Positions 1 through 8,022 of a stretch of 64,000 bases of DNA are shown piece by piece. The stretch is taken from positions 248,001-312,000 of the forward strand of contig NZ_JAHWUS010000003.1 of NCBI RefSeq assembly GCF_019455445.1. Direction: 5' to 3'. This stretch comes from Pseudaquidulcibacter saccharophilus (lineage in GTDB: Bacteria; Pseudomonadota; Alphaproteobacteria; Caulobacterales; Aquidulcibacteraceae). Both the position numbers and the translations under genes were made by a program. How positions within the stretch are numbered: the stretch's first letter is position 1; each line of letters opens with the position of its first letter. The notes below the pieces were generated by a model, which was not told the origin of the DNA, made no database searches, and saw only the letters and a list, made by a program, of their open reading frames with translations.

Positions 1-592
1 AAATCCATTTTTGTTGCGGGTAATGATTAAAATCATCGGGATAGGCAATGTATCGTATATTGTCGGTTGCGGTATGTTTTAGATAATCAAAAGTGCCATA
101 AAGTTTAAAGCCAAACTCCCCAACCTTTACCGGGACAAAATTTGGTTCGGATGGTTTAGAAAGCCTGATTGCAAGGTCTGCCTCCATGGCATTTAAATCC
201 GCATGGGTCAAAGCGGCATTGATATCAATTTGAAGTGCGGGAAAACTTTGCACAATTTCGGTGATAATTGCGGGTAAAACTATTTTTGAAAATGATGGCG
301 GTGCACTAATCCGAACCTTGCCCTGCATATCGGGGTCAAGGCGTGCAATATCACGTTTAATTTTTAATTCGGTATCAAACATCGCTTTGCCAGATTCGGC
401 AATTATGATTCCAGATGATGTAAGGCGTGCCGTTTTATTGGTGCGTTCAAGTAATTGAACCCCAAGGCTTTGTTCAAGATTTTTGATGCGCCGTGCCACG
501 GTTGAATGGTCAACCCCCAATGATACAGCGGTTTTTGACAGATTTAAATTATTAGAAAACTCAAGAAAGGTTTTTAAATCCTGCCAATCCAT
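1..592 (-). CDS. LysR-family transcriptional regulator (C-terminus outside window)
   Basis: Reading the minus strand from ATG at 592 gives an open frame of 197 codons that runs off the left edge. The first ~60 residues form a LysR winged helix-turn-helix: it opens MDWQDLKTFLEFSNNLNLSK, then SLGVDHSTVARRIKNLEQ and a basic wing with TNKTARLT. The effector-binding (PBP2-like) domain begins near residue 90 (KVRISAPPSF). The family consists of DNA-binding activators/repressors that usually control a divergent gene; here the divergent neighbour is the quinone oxidoreductase at 699. The start is fixed by the conserved N-terminal helix. The ligand is unknown, and the missing ~100 residues prevent subfamily assignment. 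Confidence 0.9.
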   Translation of the reverse strand, partial: MDWQDLKTFLEFSNNLNLSKTAVSLGVDHSTVARRIKNLEQSLGVQLLERTNKTARLTSSGIIIAESGKAMFDTELKIKRDIARLDPDMQGKVRISAPPSFSKIVLPAIITEIVQSFPALQIDINAALTHADLNAMEADLAIRLSKPSEPNFVPVKVGEFGFKLYGTFDYLKHTATDNIRYIAYPDDFNHYPQQKWI

Positions 593-612
593 ATTTACCT
601 CTGTTAATTTTA

Positions 613-630
613 TTGTGCATTTATGCGCAA
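613..630. promoter_or_regulatory. Candidate LysR operator in the lysR/qor divergent spacer
   Basis: The 106-bp spacer between the divergent genes holds an imperfect 18-bp palindrome, TTGTGCATTTATGCGCAA, followed 10 bp later by a further TTTATGCAAT half-site-like stretch (643-652). The TTGnGCATnnATGCnCAA symmetry fits the inverted-repeat operators LysR regulators use. That the neighbouring regulator binds it is inference from position. Confidence 0.4.
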
Positions 631-698
631 TTGATGCGAATATTTATGCAATTTTCCACAGTGAATTTCAAGGCTATATTTGAATTCAGGAGAATAAA

Positions 699-1664
699 AT
701 GAATAAAATTATCAGTTTGAAACAATACGGAAATTCAGAGAACTTAGAGATTTTGGAACAGGCAATTCAACCACCAAATGATGATGAAGTGCAAATTAAA
801 CAAAGCGCAATTGGGGTAAATTTTGTTGATATATATTTCCGAGACGGGATTTATAAATTTCCAAACTTACCCGGCGTTTTGGGTGTCGAAGCGGTGGGCG
901 AAATTTCCGCAATTGGCAAAAATGTGTCTGGTTTTACAATTGGTGACATTGTTGCATATGCGGGTTTTCCTATCGGATCATATGTTCAATATCGTAATAT
1001 TGATGCCCGAAGAATTATAAAAATCCCAACCAAAATTAATTCCAAATTATTGGCAGGTAATTTTCTGCGCGGTCTTACTGCGGCGGCGCTTTTATTTCAT
1101 GTTATAGAACCAAAGAATGGCATGAAAATTCTTGTTCATAGTGCGGCGGGTGGGCTTGGCACAATTCTTACCAAATGGGCGGCGCATCTTGGTATCGAAA
1201 TATTTGCAACAGTAAGCAATGATTATAAGGCAGAAATTGCCCAAGCAAATGGGGCTCACCATGTGATTAATTACAAAAGCCAAGACTTTGTAAAAAAAGT
1301 TTTGGAAATTACAAATGGCAAAGGTGTTGATTATGTTATTGACGGCGTTGGTGGCGATAATTTGCGTGATAGTTTTAGGGCGGTTAGGCAATTTGGCATT
1401 GTTGCCAACATTGGGCAAATTACGCCAATTGCGCCGATAAATATTACGGAAATTACAAATATATTTGTTTCACGGCCCAGCATCTTGTCGCTTATTGAAG
1501 ACGCTAAAATTTACAAAAGTCTTGCCAAAAAATATTTTGATTTTGTGGTTTCTTCAGGCGGTTTTGAGCACGGGCATGATTACGCATTTGCTGATTATCA
1601 GGCGGCATTAAATCTATTAGAAGCTGGAAAGAACATCGGCTCAATCAGGCTTTTGCTTGGCTAA
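699..1664 (+). CDS. NADPH:quinone oxidoreductase (zinc-free MDR family)
   Basis: This 321-residue protein of the medium-chain dehydrogenase/reductase superfamily is close to QOR/zeta-crystallin. The GroES-like N-terminal domain shows GVNFVDIYFRDG (about 40-51) and PGVLGVEAVGEI. The Rossmann domain shows the nucleotide-binding AAGGLG motif near 150. The zinc-ligand cysteines of alcohol dehydrogenases are absent, as in quinone reductases. It would be a cytosolic, NADPH-dependent quinone or enone reductase involved in detoxification. It follows aggagAATAAA spacing upstream of the ATG and is divergent from the LysR gene, its likely regulator. Its last 24 bases overlap the 3' end of the convergent DUF817 gene. 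Confidence 0.9.
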   Translation: MNKIISLKQYGNSENLEILEQAIQPPNDDEVQIKQSAIGVNFVDIYFRDGIYKFPNLPGVLGVEAVGEISAIGKNVSGFTIGDIVAYAGFPIGSYVQYRNIDARRIIKIPTKINSKLLAGNFLRGLTAAALLFHVIEPKNGMKILVHSAAGGLGTILTKWAAHLGIEIFATVSNDYKAEIAQANGAHHVINYKSQDFVKKVLEITNGKGVDYVIDGVGGDNLRDSFRAVRQFGIVANIGQITPIAPINITEITNIFVSRPSILSLIEDAKIYKSLAKKYFDFVVSSGGFEHGHDYAFADYQAALNLLEAGKNIGSIRLLLG

Positions 1665-2510
1665 ATGCCTTTGATTTGGGCGCAAGATTACCATTACGAT
1701 TGTGAATGAAATAAACAAAAGCAAAAACCATGCGCCCATTTTCTGCATAGATACCAAATGCCACCCCGCTTGCTTTTGGCTGGGGTAAATCCATGTTTTG
1801 GTAAAGGTTCCAATATTTTCGGCGACCCACATAAAAAACGAACTCAAGATCGCCGAAAGCAAAAGCGGCATTTTATAAACCCTGTCCATTGGGCGAAAAT
1901 GAATTATTGTCCGCCAATAGGTGAGGGCAATGAGCGCAAAAATAATATAGCGAAAATCCCATATATAGTGATGGGAGAAGAAATTTATATAAATCAAAAT
2001 TGCAATAATGATTGTATGGATTTGTTTGGGATAGTTTTCGAAATACATTTCAAAAACCCGAATTGCCCGCGCCATAAACGAGCCAACCGTGCCATACATA
2101 AATCCGGTAAAAAGTGGCACACCACCAATTTTAATTAATGAATATTCGGGATATTCCCAAGAACCAACATGGGTTTTAAAAATTTCCATAATTGTGCCAA
2201 CGACATGGTATGCCATGATAACTTTTAGCTCTTCAAAGCTTTCAAGTTTAGTCCAAAGCATGATGGATTGGATTATAATTGCCGCCACAAGCAAAAAATC
2301 ATAGCGGGCAATAACAAAATTAGGTTGCCATAAATAATGCGTCAGCAAAAGCAGTAATAAAAGGCTTGCCGCAAAAAGGCATGACCATGCCATTTTTAAA
2401 CCAAATAGCAAAAATTCTGCAATTGGTAGCGGAAGTTTACCAATAAAATTCTTGATTATTCTGCGTAGTGGTTGCAGCCATTGTGCAAGTGGATGATTAT
2501 TGACTTGCAT
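1641..2510 (-). CDS. DUF817 integral membrane protein
   Basis: 289 residues, strongly hydrophobic, with about seven to eight predicted membrane segments. Hallmarks of the DUF817 (YoaT-like) family are visible: the central stretch with KTHVGSWEYPE near 115-125, GGVPLFTGFMYGTVGSF, and the C-terminal AENIGTFTKTWIYPSQ followed by a final membrane helix. The biochemical function of the family is not established. Its ATG overlaps the TAA of the upstream PBP/OmpA fusion by one base (TAATG at 2508-2512), so the two are translationally coupled and probably co-transcribed. The 3' end overlaps the convergent quinone reductase gene. Confidence 0.85.
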   Translation of the reverse strand: MQVNNHPLAQWLQPLRRIIKNFIGKLPLPIAEFLLFGLKMAWSCLFAASLLLLLLLTHYLWQPNFVIARYDFLLVAAIIIQSIMLWTKLESFEELKVIMAYHVVGTIMEIFKTHVGSWEYPEYSLIKIGGVPLFTGFMYGTVGSFMARAIRVFEMYFENYPKQIHTIIIAILIYINFFSHHYIWDFRYIIFALIALTYWRTIIHFRPMDRVYKMPLLLSAILSSFFMWVAENIGTFTKTWIYPSQKQAGWHLVSMQKMGAWFLLLFISFTIVMVILRPNQRHLAKQKPD

Positions 2511-4180
2511 TAGCCTTTTGGCGCAACCTCACCCTCTGATTTGACGGCTTTACCAAGGTGAACCCCAGTTGGGATAACGCCAATTTGTGCGCTTTCCTGT
2601 GTCGCTTGTGGGCGATTTTCAACAATACTTACCAATGGACAAGATGGCGGAGGGCAAACCCAAACTTCAACCCGACGATTTTTGATGCGGCCTTCTTCAT
2701 ATGCGTTTGAGCCAACCGGTAAAACATCGCCATACGCCCGCACCATAGATGGGTTAATACCCGCTTGTCCCAAAGTGCTAAGCACTTTTTCTGCACGCGC
2801 TTGGGCAACACCAACGTTGGTTTCATGGGAACCTACGTTATCGGCAAAACCAAACAGGGCAATCCTTTGTTGGGTTATTCCTTGGCGGGTCATATATTCT
2901 TGTAACCTTGTGACATCGGCAATTGCCTTATTATCAAGGTTGGTTGCGCCCATTTTAAAGCGGAAGTCAAAATTTAGACGTTTGGCGTTACGCGCAAATT
3001 CGGTGTAATCACGTGGTGCTTCAGGTGGTGGTTGAAAACCTTCTTCCAAAAGTTTTTGCGCGCCGTATCCGTCTTTTTCGACAATTTCTTGTCCCGCACT
3101 TGTTAAAGTGAATTTTGCAAAATCTTCAAGCGCTTGGTTTGAAGTTGTTGTGCCGATATAAAGCAAAATTCTTTCAACAAAAGGATAAGCTTCGGTCGAG
3201 ATATTGAACGAATTTGGTTCAAAGGCGCGGGCATTACGTTCATTTACTGAAACCATTTTTACGCCTGATGTGTTTCCATCTTTATGTGCAAAACCAATTG
3301 CATCTTTATCGGCATCTACCGCCTTTATTACTTCGTTAGCGCTTTTATAGGTTTTTGCTGCATCACGTAATTCGCGGTCGCCAAGAAGCTTTGCCAAAAG
3401 GCTTGCATTTTTATCGCCGCCTTCTTCTTCAACGCGGATGTTGATTTCACCGCTTTTTTTGTCTGAAATCTCTGACCAATCGGTGATTTCACCCGAAAGA
3501 ATGCGGCCCAAGGTGTCGCCGTTAAAAGTAGAAATATTATTGCTTGGGTTTACAAAAACAAATGAAACATCATGCCCAATAACTTTTTCATTATCGGGTG
3601 ATGTCATATCACCATATGCCGATAATTTGTCTGCTTCGGTCGGAAGGATTGAACGCAGTGAATAGACACCTTCAACGCGACCCTGTTGCATGGCGTCAAA
3701 GCCACCTTTTGCCGAACCCAGTGATAATAATACACGGTATGATTTGCCGCCTTTTGAACCACTAATCGTCGTCACATTGGCATCTTTTGAAACGCCAACA
3801 TTGCCATAGCCAGATGATTTCATCCATGCGACCACCAAATCAGGCATAAGGTTTTCACCAACTCTTTTACGTCCGGCAAGGCGGAATAAAACATCGGCTT
3901 TTTTTGCGCGCCCTGGTGCAAAATCACCCTGAACAGGGACAAGCCCCTCTGCCTCAGCATTTTTTGAGTTAGCAGCCTTATTAAATGTCCAGCTTAGATA
4001 GCCAATTGAACCCAAGCCGCCGATGATAACCGCAATTAAAAACAAGGATATCCAGCCAAAAATATCCATTTTGGCAAATATGCCGGGTTTTTTGCGGCGG
4101 CCAAAAGTTTCATCAATATCATCACTATTGCGTGCAGTTTTCCATATATCTTTTTGATTAGAATTTTTTTCTTCAGACAT
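2510..4180 (-). CDS. Membrane-anchored phosphate-binding-like protein fused to an OmpA domain
   Basis: 556 residues. A cytoplasmic N-terminus of about 40 residues is followed by one membrane helix (about 41-63). Next comes a periplasmic type II solute-binding domain (about 95-390) of the PstS-like kind, with DVSFVFVNPSNN and LGRILSGEITDWSEI. The C-terminal OmpA/MotB peptidoglycan-binding domain (about 405-515) shows LFGFADNVGSHETN and GRIKNRRVEVWV. The architecture suggests an inner-membrane protein that senses or binds a small anion and holds on to the cell wall. It is not a free transport receptor, and no ABC permease or ATPase is nearby. It is translationally coupled to the DUF817 gene. 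The role is inferred from domains only. Confidence 0.85.
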   Translation of the reverse strand: MSEEKNSNQKDIWKTARNSDDIDETFGRRKKPGIFAKMDIFGWISLFLIAVIIGGLGSIGYLSWTFNKAANSKNAEAEGLVPVQGDFAPGRAKKADVLFRLAGRKRVGENLMPDLVVAWMKSSGYGNVGVSKDANVTTISGSKGGKSYRVLLSLGSAKGGFDAMQQGRVEGVYSLRSILPTEADKLSAYGDMTSPDNEKVIGHDVSFVFVNPSNNISTFNGDTLGRILSGEITDWSEISDKKSGEINIRVEEEGGDKNASLLAKLLGDRELRDAAKTYKSANEVIKAVDADKDAIGFAHKDGNTSGVKMVSVNERNARAFEPNSFNISTEAYPFVERILLYIGTTTSNQALEDFAKFTLTSAGQEIVEKDGYGAQKLLEEGFQPPPEAPRDYTEFARNAKRLNFDFRFKMGATNLDNKAIADVTRLQEYMTRQGITQQRIALFGFADNVGSHETNVGVAQARAEKVLSTLGQAGINPSMVRAYGDVLPVGSNAYEEGRIKNRRVEVWVCPPPSCPLVSIVENRPQATQESAQIGVIPTGVHLGKAVKSEGEVAPKG

Positions 4181-4298
4181 TTAGGCAAAACTCCGGCTGT
4201 GAATGCATTGCTTATCTTAATATGGGCTTTTGTTAATATGGCTTTTCGCTAATTTGGTGAAAACTAGCAATAGATTTTTGCTTATTGAAGTGTTTTTA

Positions 4299-5657
4299 TC
4301 ACTTAAAAACACGTAACATTATACGATTATTTCGCTTTATTTTTAAAATAACGATTTTGTTTCTCCGCAATAAATCATCAACAATATTTCTAACCATTGC
4401 AGCGGAGCCGATTTTTTGACCACCAACTTCAATTATTATGTCTCCGGCCATGATTGCGCTTTTCGATTTACTATATGGATCAACCGCAACAACAATCACA
4501 TTGGCATCGGCGCCATATTTATTTTTCTCTGCGTTACTAATGGCGCGCAACGACATTCCGCCAGTTTTGATTATGGTATCAAACCCATAATTTTGCGGTG
4601 CTTGCAATGATGGGGGCAGGGTGATTTTTATATTTGCATAAATCCGTTGCTTTCCACGCCAGCCATCGAGACGAATGGTTTGACCAATTGGCGTATCGGA
4701 CACCATACGTGCCAATTGTCGTGCATCATTGATTGGTTTGCTATTAAAGGCAAAATAGCGATCCCCATTCTTTAACCCACCAATTTTACCAGAACCATTA
4801 TTATCAACCGCAGTAATAATTACGCCGTTGCCTTCATTTGGTGCGGCGTTGCGCGCACGAAAACCCGCATAACCACGACGTACATAGCCATATTGAATAA
4901 TGTCGCCGGCAATTCTTTTTACAATATTGGATGGAATTGCAAAGCCAATACCAATATTTCCACCACCTTTTGCGCCCGCAACAATTGCGGTATTTATGCC
5001 AATAACTTGCCCATTGTCATTAAATAATGGACCACCTGAATTTCCTGAATTAATTGCCGCATCTGTTTGCAGGAAGTTATCAAAACGCCCTGATTGTAAA
5101 TCACGATTGCGCCCAGAAATTACCCCAACCGAAAATGAGTTGCCCAATCCAAATGGTGAACCAATTGCAATTGCCCAATCGCCAATTTCAACTGCATCAC
5201 TGTTGGCAATGACCGCCGGTGGGGCGGAATAGGGGGCAACAAGTTTTAAAACCGCAATATCGGTTTCAATATCACGTCCAACCAAGGTAGCTTTGCGAAT
5301 TGTATTGTCGTTAAATGAAATTTCAAACTCACGGCCATTTTCGACAACATGGTTATTAGTTATAATATAGCCTTGATTACCATAAACGAAGCCCGACCCT
5401 GTCGCGATTGTCGCCTCTTTATTTGCAAAAAGTGAGGCATCGCGCGCATTAGAATTTAATGCCCTGACCCCAACCACGCTTGGTAATAGTTTTTTTGCCA
5501 ATGGCGCAAAGCTTTTATTGGCTTGTTGGCTATTATTAGCTGGTAAAGACTGCGCCTGTGCTATTTGAGGAAAATATACAATTCCTGAAAAAAGTGAAAC
5601 TGCAATAAGGGTTTTTGCAATAATCTTGGTTTTATTTCGCATTAGACTGCTTGGCAT
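4299..5657 (-). CDS. HtrA/DegP-type periplasmic serine protease with two PDZ domains
   Basis: 452 residues. A signal peptide (hydrophobic core 14-30, cleavage probably after AQA near 36) is followed by a trypsin-like domain with the full triad: His103 in ITNNHVVENG, Asp133 in ETDIAVLKL, Ser207 in INSGNSGGPLF. PDZ1 spans about 260-345 and PDZ2 about 365-450. HtrA proteases degrade or refold damaged envelope proteins. The length matches DegP/DegQ-type enzymes. An alternative ATG six codons in (5642) would start directly with MRNKTK; neither start has a clear Shine-Dalgarno sequence. Flanked by the OmpA-fusion gene (118-bp gap) and a divergent barrel gene. Confidence 0.9.
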   Translation of the reverse strand: MPSSLMRNKTKIIAKTLIAVSLFSGIVYFPQIAQAQSLPANNSQQANKSFAPLAKKLLPSVVGVRALNSNARDASLFANKEATIATGSGFVYGNQGYIITNNHVVENGREFEISFNDNTIRKATLVGRDIETDIAVLKLVAPYSAPPAVIANSDAVEIGDWAIAIGSPFGLGNSFSVGVISGRNRDLQSGRFDNFLQTDAAINSGNSGGPLFNDNGQVIGINTAIVAGAKGGGNIGIGFAIPSNIVKRIAGDIIQYGYVRRGYAGFRARNAAPNEGNGVIITAVDNNGSGKIGGLKNGDRYFAFNSKPINDARQLARMVSDTPIGQTIRLDGWRGKQRIYANIKITLPPSLQAPQNYGFDTIIKTGGMSLRAISNAEKNKYGADANVIVVAVDPYSKSKSAIMAGDIIIEVGGQKIGSAAMVRNIVDDLLRRNKIVILKIKRNNRIMLRVFK

Positions 5658-5894
5658 TTAAAATCTGCAATATTGAAAGAATCTGTTTTTTTGATCCGCC
5701 GTCTAAATTGCATCTAATCAAGCATATTGCAAATGAGATTTTATAAAAACTTGCTAAAACATTGAAATCTTTTCTGTTAGAGACTATTTTACACTTCTAT
5801 TAATAACATGCTTACTAGATTTTTGTATCTGTGTTGGCATTAGTGGTGTAATTGTGTAAAGGTTTACGCAAGAATAAATAGCTTGATTATTGGT

Positions 5895-7955
5895 ATGAAT
5901 TGCAAGGTTTCAAAATTTTGGTTTGGCATCTCTATTCTGGCATTATGCCAGATGCCTAATCTTGCCCGTGCCGATGATATTGAGGCTATAAATAAGTTCG
6001 TTAAGAATAAAAAAATTGAAGAACAATTTGGCAATAAGGTCAAAATTTATTCCATCGCATCATTTGACCAATTATCACAAAATAGCGCGCTAAAAGTAAT
6101 CGATAAAATAAAAGAAGAAATTGACTTTAACCAGTTTAAAGAAATTGATTATTTTATTGATGGTGAAAAAATTGATACTGAAAAGCAGGATTTGAAAAAT
6201 ACGCTTTCAGAGATTCCTTATGAATTTGTTGATCAAATTGAATTGCAGGCGGAAACCAAAGCTGTTGAAGAAACGAATATTGAGGTTTTGCGTATAAATA
6301 TTGTAAGCCGTCATATCACTATGTTTTCGGCAAAAACAAATAAATATGTGGTGCCGTCGCAAAACATCGATGCCAATCGTTTTGCAAATAATTATTACGG
6401 TTTCACTAGCCTAAATAAAATTAAAACTGAATTTTCTGCATCTGCTAGCGCGCCCAAAATTAGCGCGAGTAATTCAGTAAATCTAGGAAGTAATGGCAAT
6501 GTTGAAAACCGCGATTTTAACCGCTCGCAATCGCAAAGCTCGTTGTCAAAATTTTCGGCGGTTTATAATGAAAAAATTGGCGATAATGATTTAATAATTG
6601 GTGCAAATACCAAAACCTCCGTTTTTTCAAAGGCATGGAATTATATTTCATCTGGCTGGGGTGACAAAAATGTTGGCCAAATTGATACTAGCAAATTTGG
6701 AACCAGTAATAATATATCCAAAAATAGCGAATTAAGTGCGTCTTATCTCTTTGGCAGCGAAGATTATAAGGGGCGATTTGCCGTAAATAGCAGATTTGCC
6801 AACACTGAAGAACAATATGAAAGCACCGGCAGAGAGGTCGGAAGCGCTAATTATGATATGTCATTCAGCCATAGCGAATATTTTGAGGTAAAATCTATCG
6901 CCGCAGTTGATACGAATTTTGGTTCAAATAAACTTTCTTTGGGCAATGAATATGTGGTTCGCAAAATGAACCGCTCTTCGCTTTATGGCGCTGGTGAAAA
7001 TTATGATCAGGCATTATTTTTGCAGCCTTCTTCAAGCACTAATGTCGAAGAATTTATGAGTAATACATATGCCGAAACCCGCTATCAGCTTGCGCCAAAG
7101 CTTTCTTTAAATGCGCGTTTTGCGGTTATGTGGGGCAATACACGGAATAATATATATAATATTGCCGATAATAACCTGTATTATGTTCCAAATATCAAAA
7201 TTGAATATGCAAAAGACAGAAGCACTGTTTTACGTGCAACCTTCAAAAAAGACTATGGTAACTTTTATTATGGCGGTTATTCATTCCTTGGTAATGTGGA
7301 AAATGGCTCTTCATTGGATGCCGAAAAAGTTAATGTTGCTGAACTTGAATTTGAAAAGAATTTTCCCAATCAGGTTAAATTATCCTTGGAATTAACCAAT
7401 AAAATCATTCCCAATAAAATTGGCCTAATTCCGGTATATAATGGCGGTGTAATAAGCACCCAAAAGCTTGCAAATGGTCTTGATGAAACATTTTCCGGTG
7501 TAAGCGCGCAAATAAATTACCCATTCGTGCTGGGCGATGATGAATATGTCCTATTAAGTCGCTTTGATTATGGCCTGCAAAGTTCATCCGATGTCTTTGA
7601 CAAGGTTAATGGGGACCGTATCAATAACAACCGTCAACTGACCGAATTTAATCTTAAACGAAAAATTGGTAATAGTGGGGTTGATTGGGGTGCATATTAT
7701 AAATTTTCAAGCGGAAACCGTTATTTTTCGTATGATGAAGCGGTTGTTGTGCCGCAAAATTCCACAATTGGCATGTTTGTAAATTATAAAATTAGTCGTG
7801 ATGCCGCACTAGAAGCAGAATTTTCAACACCATTGTCGGCAAATAATAACGTAACGCGCACAAAATATAATCTTGAAAACAATAATGTTGATTATATCAA
7901 CATTCACCCGCTTGATGCCCCGTCTTTCAGGCTAACTTTAAAAAGCGCGATATAA
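5895..7955 (+). CDS. Atypical outer-membrane beta-barrel (TonB-receptor-like, degenerate plug)
   Basis: 686 residues from the ATG at 5895; a TTG four codons upstream (5883) is also open. A signal peptide ends near LARA-DD (about residue 28). Residues 60-150 resemble a reduced receptor plug: IDYFIDGEKI, then IPYEFVDQIELQAE and EVLRINIVSRH, which match the 'arranges IE.IE.. then INI' pattern but lack the usual TonB box and GG loops. The rest is Asn/Ser/Tyr-rich alternating sequence typical of a large barrel. The C-terminus ends FRLTLKSAI rather than with the usual aromatic residue. No substrate can be suggested. It ends at the bidirectional terminator shared with the next TBDR. Confidence 0.6.
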   Translation: MNCKVSKFWFGISILALCQMPNLARADDIEAINKFVKNKKIEEQFGNKVKIYSIASFDQLSQNSALKVIDKIKEEIDFNQFKEIDYFIDGEKIDTEKQDLKNTLSEIPYEFVDQIELQAETKAVEETNIEVLRINIVSRHITMFSAKTNKYVVPSQNIDANRFANNYYGFTSLNKIKTEFSASASAPKISASNSVNLGSNGNVENRDFNRSQSQSSLSKFSAVYNEKIGDNDLIIGANTKTSVFSKAWNYISSGWGDKNVGQIDTSKFGTSNNISKNSELSASYLFGSEDYKGRFAVNSRFANTEEQYESTGREVGSANYDMSFSHSEYFEVKSIAAVDTNFGSNKLSLGNEYVVRKMNRSSLYGAGENYDQALFLQPSSSTNVEEFMSNTYAETRYQLAPKLSLNARFAVMWGNTRNNIYNIADNNLYYVPNIKIEYAKDRSTVLRATFKKDYGNFYYGGYSFLGNVENGSSLDAEKVNVAELEFEKNFPNQVKLSLELTNKIIPNKIGLIPVYNGGVISTQKLANGLDETFSGVSAQINYPFVLGDDEYVLLSRFDYGLQSSSDVFDKVNGDRINNNRQLTEFNLKRKIGNSGVDWGAYYKFSSGNRYFSYDEAVVVPQNSTIGMFVNYKISRDAALEAEFSTPLSANNNVTRTKYNLENNNVDYINIHPLDAPSFRLTLKSAI

Positions 7956-7975
7956 AAATTATAATTATGGTATTA

Positions 7976-8003
7976 AAAAAGCCCCCATTCCTGGGGGCTT
8001 TTC
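7976..8003. terminator. Bidirectional rho-independent terminator
   Basis: The stem AGCCCCCA/TGGGGGCT with a 4-base loop (7980-7999) has an A-run on the left and TTTTCT on the right. It can therefore end both the rightward barrel gene (stop 7955) and the leftward TBDR (stop 8023). Confidence 0.9.
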
Positions 8004-8022
8004 TATATATTTTATATGCCTA

